Assembly (NCBI GenBank): GCA_000727475.1
Contig: KL647315.1
Location: 980,051 to 1,044,050, forward strand
Reading direction: 5' to 3'
From: Sarcocystis neurona
Taxonomy: Eukaryota; Apicomplexa; Conoidasida; Eucoccidiorida; Sarcocystidae
Length of the DNA: 64,000 nt
The notes under the pieces are model-generated. The model was given only the letters and a program-made list of their open reading frames with translations, was not told the DNA's origin and searched no databases. Numbering within the stretch: position 1 is the stretch's first letter; every line of letters begins with the position of its first letter. The translations under genes were made by a program, and so were the position numbers. Shown piece by piece: positions 36,813-46,415 of this stretch.

Positions 36813-37142
36813 CCCGTCTTCGCCACGCCAAACGTGAAGTTTCAAGTCCCCAAGACGCTGTTGCAGCCCGTGCTGCAGCAGCACGGCAACGTTCCCCCAG
36901 GGCTGCTGTTTCGACAGTGGCCGCTGGAACGCATCATTGCGCAGCTGCTTTCCCATGCTGAGCCGGGCTATGTCGACGTGCAGCTGAAGTTCAACGACGG
37001 CTCTACGATGCCCTACAGCAGCTGTCCAGAGGCCTACAAAGTCTCGCCCACAAGCCAAATCCCAGGTCTCGTCCAGGTACTTATTCGACCTTCTGCGGCG
37101 CCTCCCCCTGCAAAAGAGGGAGGGCCCCCTCCGCAGCCGACG
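36813..37142 (+). CDS. Giant gene, module exon (110 codons)
   Basis: Acceptor TGTCGCAG ends at 36812. The donor is GTGAGT at 37143 (better consensus) or GTACTT at 37077, both phase 0; alternative donor use would drop 22 Pro-rich codons. The product: PNVKFQVPKTLLQPVL, PLERIIAQLLSHAEPG, YVDVQLKFNDGSTMPY with a DG turn, LVQVLIRPS. Confidence 0.88.
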
Positions 37143-38187
37143 GTGAGTCCCGGCACGCCAGCAACAAAGGTGTGACGCCCTGCGAAGAACGGAGACGTGC
37201 TTGCGTCTGGAGGGAACGGGCCCGCACAAACTTCGAGAAAGTCACAGCCAGAAAGACATAGAGACAGACAGGTTTGGAGATTTTCCGCACGTATAGAGGG
37301 GAGAAGCATATGTTGGGGTTGGTGTGGAGTGATGTGCGAGACCATAACTCACCAAGAGAGAACGTTTCTACGGACCGATACGCATACAGAGAAACTCATC
37401 CGTACGTCTACACATTCCAGATACATATGTACATATATACACAGAGAGAGAGAAGATAGATTTACACACATGTGCATGTATATATATACATGTATACGTG
37501 TGTCAGTATATGTGTGTTATGCGGCTTTTTCCTGCCCGTCCCCTTGTTTCATTCTTCTTCATCCAGCCTCTCTCTACGTACACGTGTGAAAACCCATGAC
37601 TTTCGTCTCGTCTCATTTGCTGCTGCAACCGTGCGTCCCCCCCTTCTGTGTTACTTTGCTGCTCCTTCTTCCTGCATTTCTCTTCCCACCCCTTCCCCCC
37701 CCTCCTTTCTTTGCCGTCTATGTCTCTCTCTTCAAGGCCTCCCCTCACTTCCCTTGTCTCTCCGACTCTTCAGGGATTTCCCTTTCTTCGCACTCTTCTT
37801 TGTGCATTCTTGTCTCGTACGCTTGTCTGCTTCGTCTCCGGCATCCCTCCTTTCTTTTCTCCCTTTTCTTCCTCTCTTGTACCAGGAGATGCCGTCTCCT
37901 CCGTCTCGTGGTGCCTTTTCCTCCGACGCCCCCCCTATCTCCAACGTCATCCTCTGCACTGCCGCATGCGTCTGTCTCTTCTTCTCTTTTCGATTTCTTG
38001 CAAACCTTTTCTTGACTCTCGTCCACTTTTTCCCCCTTCCAGCTTCTTCTTCGTTTTTCTGCCCCTTTTCTCCGTTTGAGCCCATTTCCCTCGTCCGTTC
38101 CCTCGCCGCGGCGGGTCGCTGCCCCACGGCTTCTCCCATCCGCCTCCATTTCATCGGTCTCGCTTTCTTCTGCCTCCGTTGACGTAG
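37143..38187 (+). other. Intron
   Basis: Purine-rich for 140 bp, a TG/TA microsatellite (37425-37510), then 600 bp of polypyrimidine sequence up to the acceptor. No exon seen. Confidence 0.65.
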
Positions 38188-38892
38188 CTGTACCGGTCGG
38201 GAGGCATTCCTGAACTACTCCGAGAGCTGCACCTGCCGCCGGACACTCCCTACGAGCAGTTCGCTCTACGCTTAAATCAGCAGCTGCAGCGGCCCGAAGG
38301 CCTCACCATTCCTGGGACTCAGATACGCGTCGGAGGAGGAGGCGGAGTTGGCCGTCCAGGCGTCCCAGGGGCAGAGGCAGGCGCCAAAGTTCTGCGCTAC
38401 AACATCGACTTGATCACTGACGAACAGCCTCCGGCAAAGGGAGTCGTGGGGGGGGGGGTGCCTGGGGCGATGCTGCCGGTGGTTTCCGGCACGTTCCCCG
38501 ACAAGGTGCCGATGTCGCAGCTGGTACACGACCTCGTGAAGCCCCAGGTGCTGATCAGCAGCAAGCCGGCCCCCGAGTACTTGGTCCGCGGGGTGCCGAC
38601 TTTCGGCGGCCCTCCCTTTCAGGCGACGTACCAGACTCTCGACCAGCCACTTCAGCCTCTAACGCAGTGGATGGCCAAGTCTGTCGGCGTCGATCCCTCG
38701 CAGATTCTTGTGGACTTCCTCGTGGACCAGGAAATGCAGCGCGTGCAAATGAACGCCGCACAGCTCGCCAGTCTCACGTTAGGAGAGCTGCTCAGACACC
38801 TCGGCGTGGTCGACCTGGACAACCACCACTCCCTCGCGGCCCTTCCAGTCCCTGCGCCAGGCGTGCGCGCTCATGGTGCCCAGCCGCACAGG
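38188..38892 (+). CDS. Giant gene, double-length exon (235 codons)
   Basis: Acceptor GACGTAG ends at 38187 and donor GTAAGA starts at 38893; phase 0-0. The product has IPELLRELHLPPDTPYEQF, a Gly-rich loop, VLRYNIDLITDEQPP, KVPMSQLVHDLVKPQ, PLTQWMAKSVGVDPSQIL and SLTLGELLRHLGVVDL. At least three family helices are present, so this is probably two or more fused modules. Confidence 0.9.
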
Positions 38893-40784
38893 GTAAGAGA
38901 TAGGCAGCAAAGGGAAAACGCGAGAGCAGCAAACGGCCAAGAAACGGGACACACAGACAGAGAGACGCACAAAACGCGAAGTTACGCACCCACGCGGACA
39001 CAGAGAAGGTGCCCGTCCTATCGGTGGACGTACTCCCACCTACTCCTCTAAGTATATATGTAGTGAAAGACGGACTTCCTCCTGTTCGCCTAGTATTGCA
39101 TACGCGTGTTAGTTACATTTTTCTGTACGCATGTTATTTGGCACATCGGATGAGATATACACAACTCGTTCTTCCTACACACGCATACTTGCCTGCGAAT
39201 TCATGCTTGTAGATGGGCATTTATTCCTCTCAATACACGTGTAGGAATAGACCTGCATGCATGTCGAAACGTAAATATAAGTATGTGTTCATGATCGTCG
39301 CCACGCATATGTAGTTGTACACATATCGGAACATATATATATATATATATGTAGTAGTATGTAATACTACTACCTCCTCCCAACACAGGAGCACGTGCAG
39401 CGTTCCTACGTAGAGAGAGAGAGAGACGAGTAAGAAACTGAAAGAGCGTGTGCATGTGTAGACGGCTGCGCACGTAAGGCACGACAAACTGCTGCTTTAA
39501 CGGAAGAATCTTCTTGCGGAATTGCAGATACGAAATTCTAGCTACCTGCACGTATATGTGTATATATATACATATATATATATACGGATATACTCGGCGA
39601 TATATATATATATATATATTTACGGATACGTGTGTGAGTGCGTCCGTACGAGTTGCATTCTACCCTGTTCACTGAAAACTTCGTCGAGCCGGATCTCTTT
39701 CGATTTCCCTTTTCTGACGATTAACCACCTTCTCTCCTCTTTTATACGAAGCCTCCTCGGCGGGCTGCTACTCTCTTCTCTTTTAGCCCCCGTCTGCTCC
39801 ACACGTCTTCTTGGGCGTTTTCTGCTGCTGTTAGTTGTCATGCTTGTGCTGCTACTTTCGCTTCCGCTGTGTGGACTGCTGCTGCTACTCGGTAGACTGC
39901 GGCTGCGTGCGCTGCTGGTGCCGCCGCTTGCTTGCTTTTTTTCTGCTGCCATTTCCTCGATGCTGTTGCTCGCCTCGCGCTCCTGGCGCTGTGCTGCTCA
40001 GTCAGCTGCATTTCGCTCCTGTGGCTCTCGAGACGCTGCTGCTCCGGGTCTGCTGTACTGCTCTACGGCTGCTGCTGCTTCCGCTGTTTTGCCACTGGTG
40101 CCGTTGCTGCTGCTTTTGTGCTGCTGCCGTTGTTGGATGTGCCGGGCCCCGTCTGCGTCTTTGGCAGTCTCCCCGCCACTGCGTCGTCTTTTGCTGCTTC
40201 TCCTCTGCTATGGTCGCTTTTCTTCGTCTCCTCCCTCTCTTCCAAAGTTGCTGCCGCGTCTCTGCGGCTGGACTGGCTGCTGCGGCTTCTGCTCTTGCTG
40301 CTCTCAGTACCCTTCCGTTCCTGTTGTCTCCTCCTCCTGATCTCGCTGTTGCCGCATATCTCATCCCCTTCGGTCTCCGTCCGCGTAGCGCTTTCTTCCG
40401 AAGCTGTCTCTGCTGCCCTTTTGCTGCTTCTAACACCGCTGCTGCTGTTGTGTGGCTCTTGTCGCTGCTGCGTCTGCTGCTGCGGGAGATGCTGTGCCTC
40501 TGCTCCTGCTGTTTTGCCTCTGCTGCTTGAGCCGCTGCTCTTGTCGCTGCTGCTTCTGCTGCCACCGTTGCTGCTTCTGCTGCTGCACTTGTTGCTATGC
40601 CTCTGCGCCACCACTGCTGCTTCTGCTGCTGGACTTGTTGCTATGCCTCTGCTGCTACTGCTCTTGCCTCTGCTGCTTGTGCTGCTGGTCGTGTCGCTGC
40701 TGCTGCTGCTCCTCCGGTTGCTGCTGCTCCTCTCACTGCTGCTGCTGTCGGTGACGCGCGGATGCACCTGCTGCGCTGCTGCAG
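38893..40784 (+). other. Intron with a 1-kb CTG-rich 3' half
   Basis: Purine-rich for about 120 bp, then TA/TG microsatellites (39325-39350, 39555-39620). 39810-40784 is CTG/CTT-rich on the sense strand and runs straight into the acceptor. Both strands have long Leu/Cys- or Gln/Ser-rich frames that are compositional. Confidence 0.65.
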
Positions 40785-41105
40785 CTGGTCATCAACGGAC
40801 ACGAGTATCCAGGGCCGGCGAGCAGCCCGAGAGACTTCGGCGACTTGTTCGGGGTGCCGCAGTTCTCTCGAGCGGCAGCAGCAGCACCACCAGCCGGGCC
40901 GCTCCAGGATTTGCAAGTGAAGATCCGAGCAGCGCCGGATATGCCAGAAGTATCGGGCATTGTTCCACATGACATGCTGCCCTGGCTGCAGAGCATCTCC
41001 GACAAACACGGCCAGCCGGGTCTCAATCTTATTCTTAATTTCTTGAACCAGCTAAACTCTCTGTCCGAGCTCCCTCCTGGTGGCTCCCTCCGTATAGAGA
41101 CCCAG
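40785..41105 (+). CDS. Giant gene, module exon (107 codons)
   Basis: Acceptor CTGCTGCAG ends at 40784 and donor GTATAG starts at 41106; phase 0-0. The product: LVINGHEYPGPASSPRDFGDLFG, an Ala/Pro loop, LQDLQVKIRAAPD, VPHDMLPWLQSISDKHG, LILNFLNQLNSLSELPPGGSLRIETQ. The ending strand is typical. Confidence 0.87.
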
Positions 41106-42711
41106 GTATAGACGCAGAGTTGACTTTATTCTCGCTTCTGGCTTCAGAGCGACGAGGATCTGTATGTATACGCCCGCGCATATACCAGCTGCTGACTCAC
41201 CAAAGACACGCTTCATAACCGCCTACACACTAGTATATATTTACATACATATATATATATATATGTATATAAGTGTATGTATACATGTATGTGTAGGCAT
41301 ACATATGTACACACGTATGTGTAGGCATACATATGTATATATGTATGTACACGTAGGAGGACATATTTGTATGACGTACAGATCGAGTCGTGCTCATCAA
41401 AGTTGCTGAAGCGTCGGAGGTGTGTACGAACGTCTACACGTACTGCGCGCCTGTATGTACGTACACGAGGAAAGTAGGGACGCCGAAGAAGGAGCAGCAA
41501 GCACCAAGTTTTTTACCCTTCCGTCCTGCTGCAAATAGCAAGACGTGTCTGTGCGCATGCAACCCGAGCCAACACCCCAACCCAGACTTCCGCCTTCTGC
41601 GTGGGCTTGTATAGACACACACATACAAGTGAGACACACCGCTACAGAGCGAGCTCGACTTTCCAGTTTGCGTATACACGTATATATCGATGTACAGAGA
41701 GATATATTTCTAAAGCGAGAACGAGGAAGAAGGAGACGTATATACGCAGACGGAGGTCGCTGCTCCAATCCCGGTACTCTGCGTCACTTTACACACACGT
41801 ATACATATACATATGTAGGCGTATAATACACATAGAGAGAGGAAGAGAGAGACATACGCACGTATATATTTCGACACCCCGTACACGAGTCTACACACAC
41901 ATATGGATACGTGCGAACAGACAGATAGACCTATTGATAGAGAGAAATAGGTAGACAGTGTTGACGACGCAGATATATATCCACTTAGAAAGGGGCCCTA
42001 ATACGGGTGGAAGCAGACATCCGCGTAGACGCACATGTACGTATTTTGGCACGGAGAGAGAAAAACGTCGGTCGCTTCAGGTGGCCATAGGTTCAGATAG
42101 AGGTGCATTTGTTATACGGAAGAGACTGACGTGCAGGTATAGCTTCAGATTGACAGGGGGACCAGAAACGTATGAATATAGGTGTAGCCTCAAATATGGT
42201 AGAACTATCTGCCCGCCTTCCAAGTGGAACAGGAAGGGACGTGGGAAAACGTCGCCGCTCTCTCTGCTAGACAGGCTCCACCAGTAGATTTAAACGTGTA
42301 AGTCACCTGATAGAAGGTCTTTTAGAAAGGTAGCGGACAGCGAGGGGGGGAGCAGGGACAACTTCCCGCGGAGCCCCCCCTACCGACCCCACACATAGTT
42401 GCTGACGCGAACGTACGCAGAGGAAAAGCGAGAGGGAAGAAGAGAAGCAGGGGAAGCTACTCTTCTTTAACGTGCATGCGCGTGTTCACCAGAACATCCC
42501 ATGTCATCCGCTGTCACATATGAACACACACGTACATATGTGCATACTCATATATGTATAGAAAAGCGGTCGGCGTGCTTGATTTTGCTTCCACATGTTG
42601 CATGCTTATCTAGAAGGCGAGTGTATAACAAATGCATCTGCCTATCTATCTGAGTTTGTGTTAAAGTCTTTCCTTCCTCTTACGCCGTTTGCTCTTCCCT
42701 TTTTGTTGCAG
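41106..42711 (+). other. Intron
   Basis: TA/TG microsatellites at 41235-41360 and GAGA runs at 41840-41950. An open frame over 42095-42285 (YSFRLTGGPETYEY, KYGRTICPP) looks somewhat protein-like after GGTTCAG, but it starts out of phase and has no clear donor, so it is not called. Pyrimidine-rich 42660-42710. Confidence 0.5.
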
Positions 42712-42738
42712 CTTATCCCGGCGCCCAGTTTGCAGACG
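42712..42738 (+). CDS. Giant gene, micro-exon (9 codons)
   Basis: A strong acceptor (CCCTTTTTGTTGCAG, ending 42711) and donor GTAGGA at 42739 bracket 27 nt in phase 0, encoding LIPAPSLQT. Only transcript data can prove it, but both splice sites are good and the phase agrees with its neighbours. Confidence 0.45.
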
Positions 42739-44441
42739 GTAGGAGATGCATGCAGCCGTCGTCCCGAACAGCAGCACATCTTTCTTCCTTGCGAAACAGC
42801 AGACGCATTAGCGGACCAGCAAGTCCTCGTGTCCAACCTCCACTTTTTCTCCTGCATGGACACATATATGTATTAGACACACGTCTCTCTCTCACTTACG
42901 TTTGTACGGGTGCATCCGTAGACACGTACGGAATCAGTCTCTCTCTACAGATACATTCTAGTTGCGTGGTGCCCGGGACACCCTCATGTTTTAAGTTCTG
43001 CAGAGCGCGCGCAGTTTTGGGCTGTTGCCTGCGGAAAAAAGTTGCGGTGCCTTTATTCCTGCGTCTCTATGCGTTCTACATGCATGCATCCGTCTTCATC
43101 TGTCTCTCCCGTTTTCCCTGCGGCTTTGCATGCTTGCGGCTAAGACTTTTCTCTCTTTTTCTGGCCACTTCACTTACCACGCTTTCCTTTAGAGGAGCAC
43201 CAGCAGCAGAGCAGCACCAGCAGCAGAGCAGCATCAGCAGCAGAGCAGCACCAGCCGCAGAGCAGCACCAGCAGCAGAGCAGCATCAGCAGCAGAGAAGC
43301 ACCAGCAGCAGAGCAGCATCAGCAGCAGAGCAGCATCAGCAGCAGAGCAGCATCAGCAGCAGAGCAGCATCAGCGGCAGAGCAGCAGCAGCAGCAGAGCA
43401 GCATCAGCAGCAAAGCAGCATCAGCGGCAGAGCAGCAGCAGCAGCAGAGCAGCAGCAGCAGAGCAGCTGCACCTTGGTTGAGAAGCGAAGCAGCCCTAGC
43501 AGCACTGGTGCGCGCACCGAGGCGTCATCTTCCTGTTGCTCGCATTTCAGTCTTAGATTTGCCAGCTTCTCTCTCTTCTGCCTCTGTTCCTCGTGGCGTG
43601 TCTTTCTTGGACTGCGTTGCGGACAGGTGTCTCCTTCCCACAATATTTCTTCTTCCCCTACAACGTGAGAGTCGCTGTGGCCCCTCTGCGCAGTCGACCT
43701 ACCGTGACCGTCCGCGACGCGCTTGCACCTCTGACTTTGCTTCACAGAATTTTTTTCTTCTCATTTGCCTTGCGTCCTTCTATCGAGCTGTTCTCTGAGT
43801 GCCTGTCGGCTGCGGATCTCTGTTTTCTCCATCCCATCTGCTTGTTGGCCAAGCGTGTCGCCTCTGTCCTCCTTTTTGCGAGCCGGCATCACAACGTCTG
43901 CTGGCTCATTTCTTGCTCCCTCACTGGCACACACACACACCTCCTCCCTGTGCGCGCCCGAGCTGCTGCTCTGCATGCGCATGCGCATGGTGTATCTGTG
44001 GGCCGGTGGCCGCCTCTCCTCCCTCGCCGCTCCAGCCGCTCTTGCAACATCTGCCCCTCCTCGCGATGCCGCAAAACATTCTCCTTCTTCACGTGCACAT
44101 GCCCCGATGAAATTTGTCAACACATTCTCACATATGTGAACTCACGCGTGCGCCTCTGCGCGGCTACAGACACGCGAACGCTTACGCATGCGCACGTGTC
44201 TACACTTCTCTATCTATCTGCCCAGGGAACCCCCTGCGTGATTCATATAGACACACACAACCGCGTGGTCCTCACAGCTGTGTACACATGCCAGGACATT
44301 AAACACAGAGGCGAGCAGTCCACCAGGCGGGCGTCCCCCCCACACGCTGACTTCTACGGTTTCTCTCTGTCTGTGTACGTCTCGTTGCGTTCCTCCTACT
44401 CCTCCGCACATGTTCTATTTTTTGTGAACACACCTGCGCAG
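42739..44441 (+). other. Intron with CAG-oriented array and a small-exon candidate
   Basis: A 17-bp array lies at about 43194-43472. Beyond it the sequence is CT-rich. A candidate exon starts at 44226 after CTGCCCAG in phase 0 (TPCVIHIDTHNRVVLTA) with a possible GTGTAC donor at 44280. One open frame spans 43593-45104, but its left part is intron-like. Confidence 0.5.
43194..43472. repeat. 17-bp CAG-rich minisatellite
   Basis: Units of the form CAGCAGAGCAGCATCAG repeat with a 17-bp period for about 280 bp, with C/T and G variants. 17 is not a multiple of three, so the translated repeat has a 17-residue period cycling through all frames. The orientation is CAG on the sense strand, opposite to the CTG tracts upstream of most exons. 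Confidence 0.85.
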
Positions 44442-44885
44442 CTGTATCCTCCGGGAGAGACTCCACAGGCAGGGCCGTGGGTTCGAGGCGAGGGGGTGGC
44501 CCACCCCGGTGGTCCACGTCCACCTGAAGGCGAGAAAGGCAGAGTGACTGTTAAAGCAGGTACACGTGTTCCAGCGTATGGAGGCGTCCCGCCGCCGGCT
44601 GGGGCGGCCGTCGGCGGAAAACCACCGGCAAAGGGGCTGTTCTACACGCAGCTGCGACTGCCCAAGCAGCAGCAGGAGCTGCTACGCACGCCGGTGCTGA
44701 AGCTGCCGCCGAACTTCGCGTTGAGAGGTAGGGCAGGGCCCGCAGGAAAAGAATTCTTCATCCCAGTGATACCTGGGCAGCCGCCGATGCCCGTGGAAGA
44801 AATGCTGCGACTCTTCGGAATCCAGCCCCAGGCGCTTCGCAGCATCAACGTCGTTACGGAGAGGCCGGAGGCCGGCTCTATCGAG
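44442..44885 (+). CDS. Giant gene, module exon (148 codons)
   Basis: Acceptor CCTGCGCAG ends at 44441. The donor GTCCGT at 44886 is not ideal but has G at +5 and keeps phase 0. The first 60 residues are a Pro/Gly/Ala loop. The rest is modular: LFYTQLRLPKQQQELL, KEFFIPVIPGQPPMPVEEMLRLFGI, LRSINVVTERPEAGSIE. PMPVEEMLRLFGI is one of the clearest family helices. Confidence 0.85.
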
Positions 44886-46082
44886 GTCCGTCTCACGGAG
44901 AAAAAAGAGAACAGGAGGGAGGGGACAGAGAAAGACCAAGCGGAAAGGAGGAGGGCAGGAGATACGAGGGAAGACCAGGCAGCGAAGGGAGAAGAAAACG
45001 AGGACCGGAAAGGTCGAGAAGGCAAGCGTAGAAGAGGAGACGCGCGGGGGGGAGGGGAAGCTGAAGCAAAGAACAGAGAAGGATATAGAGAGGTCTGCTT
45101 TTGATAGGGACGCGCGTACGGGCATATAGAGACAGCTCGGGAAGAAAAGCAAAAAGGACACTTGTGTGAGATCTCGCGCAGGGGAATAGCACGCGGTGGA
45201 ATGCCGGGGCGACGCAAAAAGGACGAAAGTGCGGGAGACAGAAAACGAGGAATATAAAACACAGGGAACAGAGGGATCTTCCTGCTGATAGCGTTGTGTC
45301 TGTCCGTGTGGGTGTGCGTGTGTGTATGTTTGTGTGTGCACTCTCGCCCTCTTGTACCACCTGTCTTTTTCTCGTGTGTGCTGCAGCACATTTTTGTAGG
45401 CCCCTTTGTCGACGCGTGCCTCTTTTTCTCTCTCGCCGCGCGCCAGCACGCCGTTTCCAGGACGTCCATGTGTACACACATATAGAGAGAGAGACACATT
45501 GAGACGGACGTCGTAGATAGGTAGACACGCATATGTAGACAGACGAACACACACGTATAGGTGGACCTTTGTAGAGGAAAGGAAAGGTAGACAGAAACAG
45601 ACAGAGGCAGTTGAATCGTAACAAGAGTAGATTTCGTTGTAGACACAGCAATATACCTGACAAAGAAATACGTGTATCCAGGGAGACAGGCAGAAGAAGA
45701 AAGTTATCTAGGCAGTGACGTTTTCGTAGACAGAGAGTCGCGTAGACAGGAGGAGTGTAGGTGAACACAGATGTAATAGTCGACACAACGATATGTCGCC
45801 CTCGACCGAGAGACACGTATAGGTAGAGAAACATGTAGACATGTGGAAATATGTAGAGAAAGATGTGTAGCTAGAGAGAAGATTCGTAGACGCGCAGACT
45901 CTCGTTGACCCTTTTTGTCGGCCTCTTATTTGCAAGCAGTCCTTTCGTCGCCGTCCGGAGGTGGTCGTTTCTGCGTGCGTCAAACGTGTCAAGCGACATA
46001 TGCGTGGGCAGGCGGAGGCAGGAAAGCGGGCGTCTCTCTGCAGAAGTCAAACGGGGACGTGGCCTTTTCTCTTTGTGCGCAG
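44886..46082 (+). other. Intron, purine-rich 5' part
   Basis: 44890-45260 is GA-rich (GGAGGGGACAGAGAAAG and similar); the middle has GTAGACAGA-type repeats at 45500-45900. No exon seen. Confidence 0.6.
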
Positions 46083-46415
46083 GTGTCGGAAGGCTCTATT
46101 CACTTTCAGCCTCTCGAGGGCAAGGCCTTCACCATCCCCATGCTTCGCATTAGTTCCCGGGACCACACGCCACTAGCGGAGCTGCTAAGAAACGCAGGAC
46201 ATACCGTAGACGAGCTTGTGGGGAGGGCAGGGCTGGGCAAGCAGCTGGCTTTGAAAATTCGACTCAAGCACGGGCCGAAGAAGGAGACAAAAATTACCAC
46301 CCCCGTGGGCACGAGCGACCATCTGCGGACTTTCTTGGCGGAGCTGACGTTGTGGAAAATTCTGCCTCCCCTCATAGAGGTCACACAGGTTGAGCAAGTC
46401 TGGCTTCGCATCGTG
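46083..46415 (+). CDS. Giant gene, module exon (111 codons)
   Basis: Acceptor TTGTGCGCAG ends at 46082 and donor GTGAGA starts at 46416; phase 0-0. The product: GSIHFQPLEGKAFTIPML, HTPLAELLRNAGHTVDEL, QLALKIRLKHG, then DHLRTFLAELTLWKIL and VEQVWLRIV. Two module halves are readable in order. Confidence 0.9.

Noticed and set aside
40063..40767. Ser/Gln-rich antisense frame of 234 codons
   Set aside because: It is the complement of the CTG tract before the exon at 40785.
43593..45104. A 503-codon open frame on the + strand
   Set aside because: Only 44442-44885 (and perhaps 44226-44279) is coding-like; the left part is CT-rich intron and the right end is GA-rich intron with clear splice sites between.
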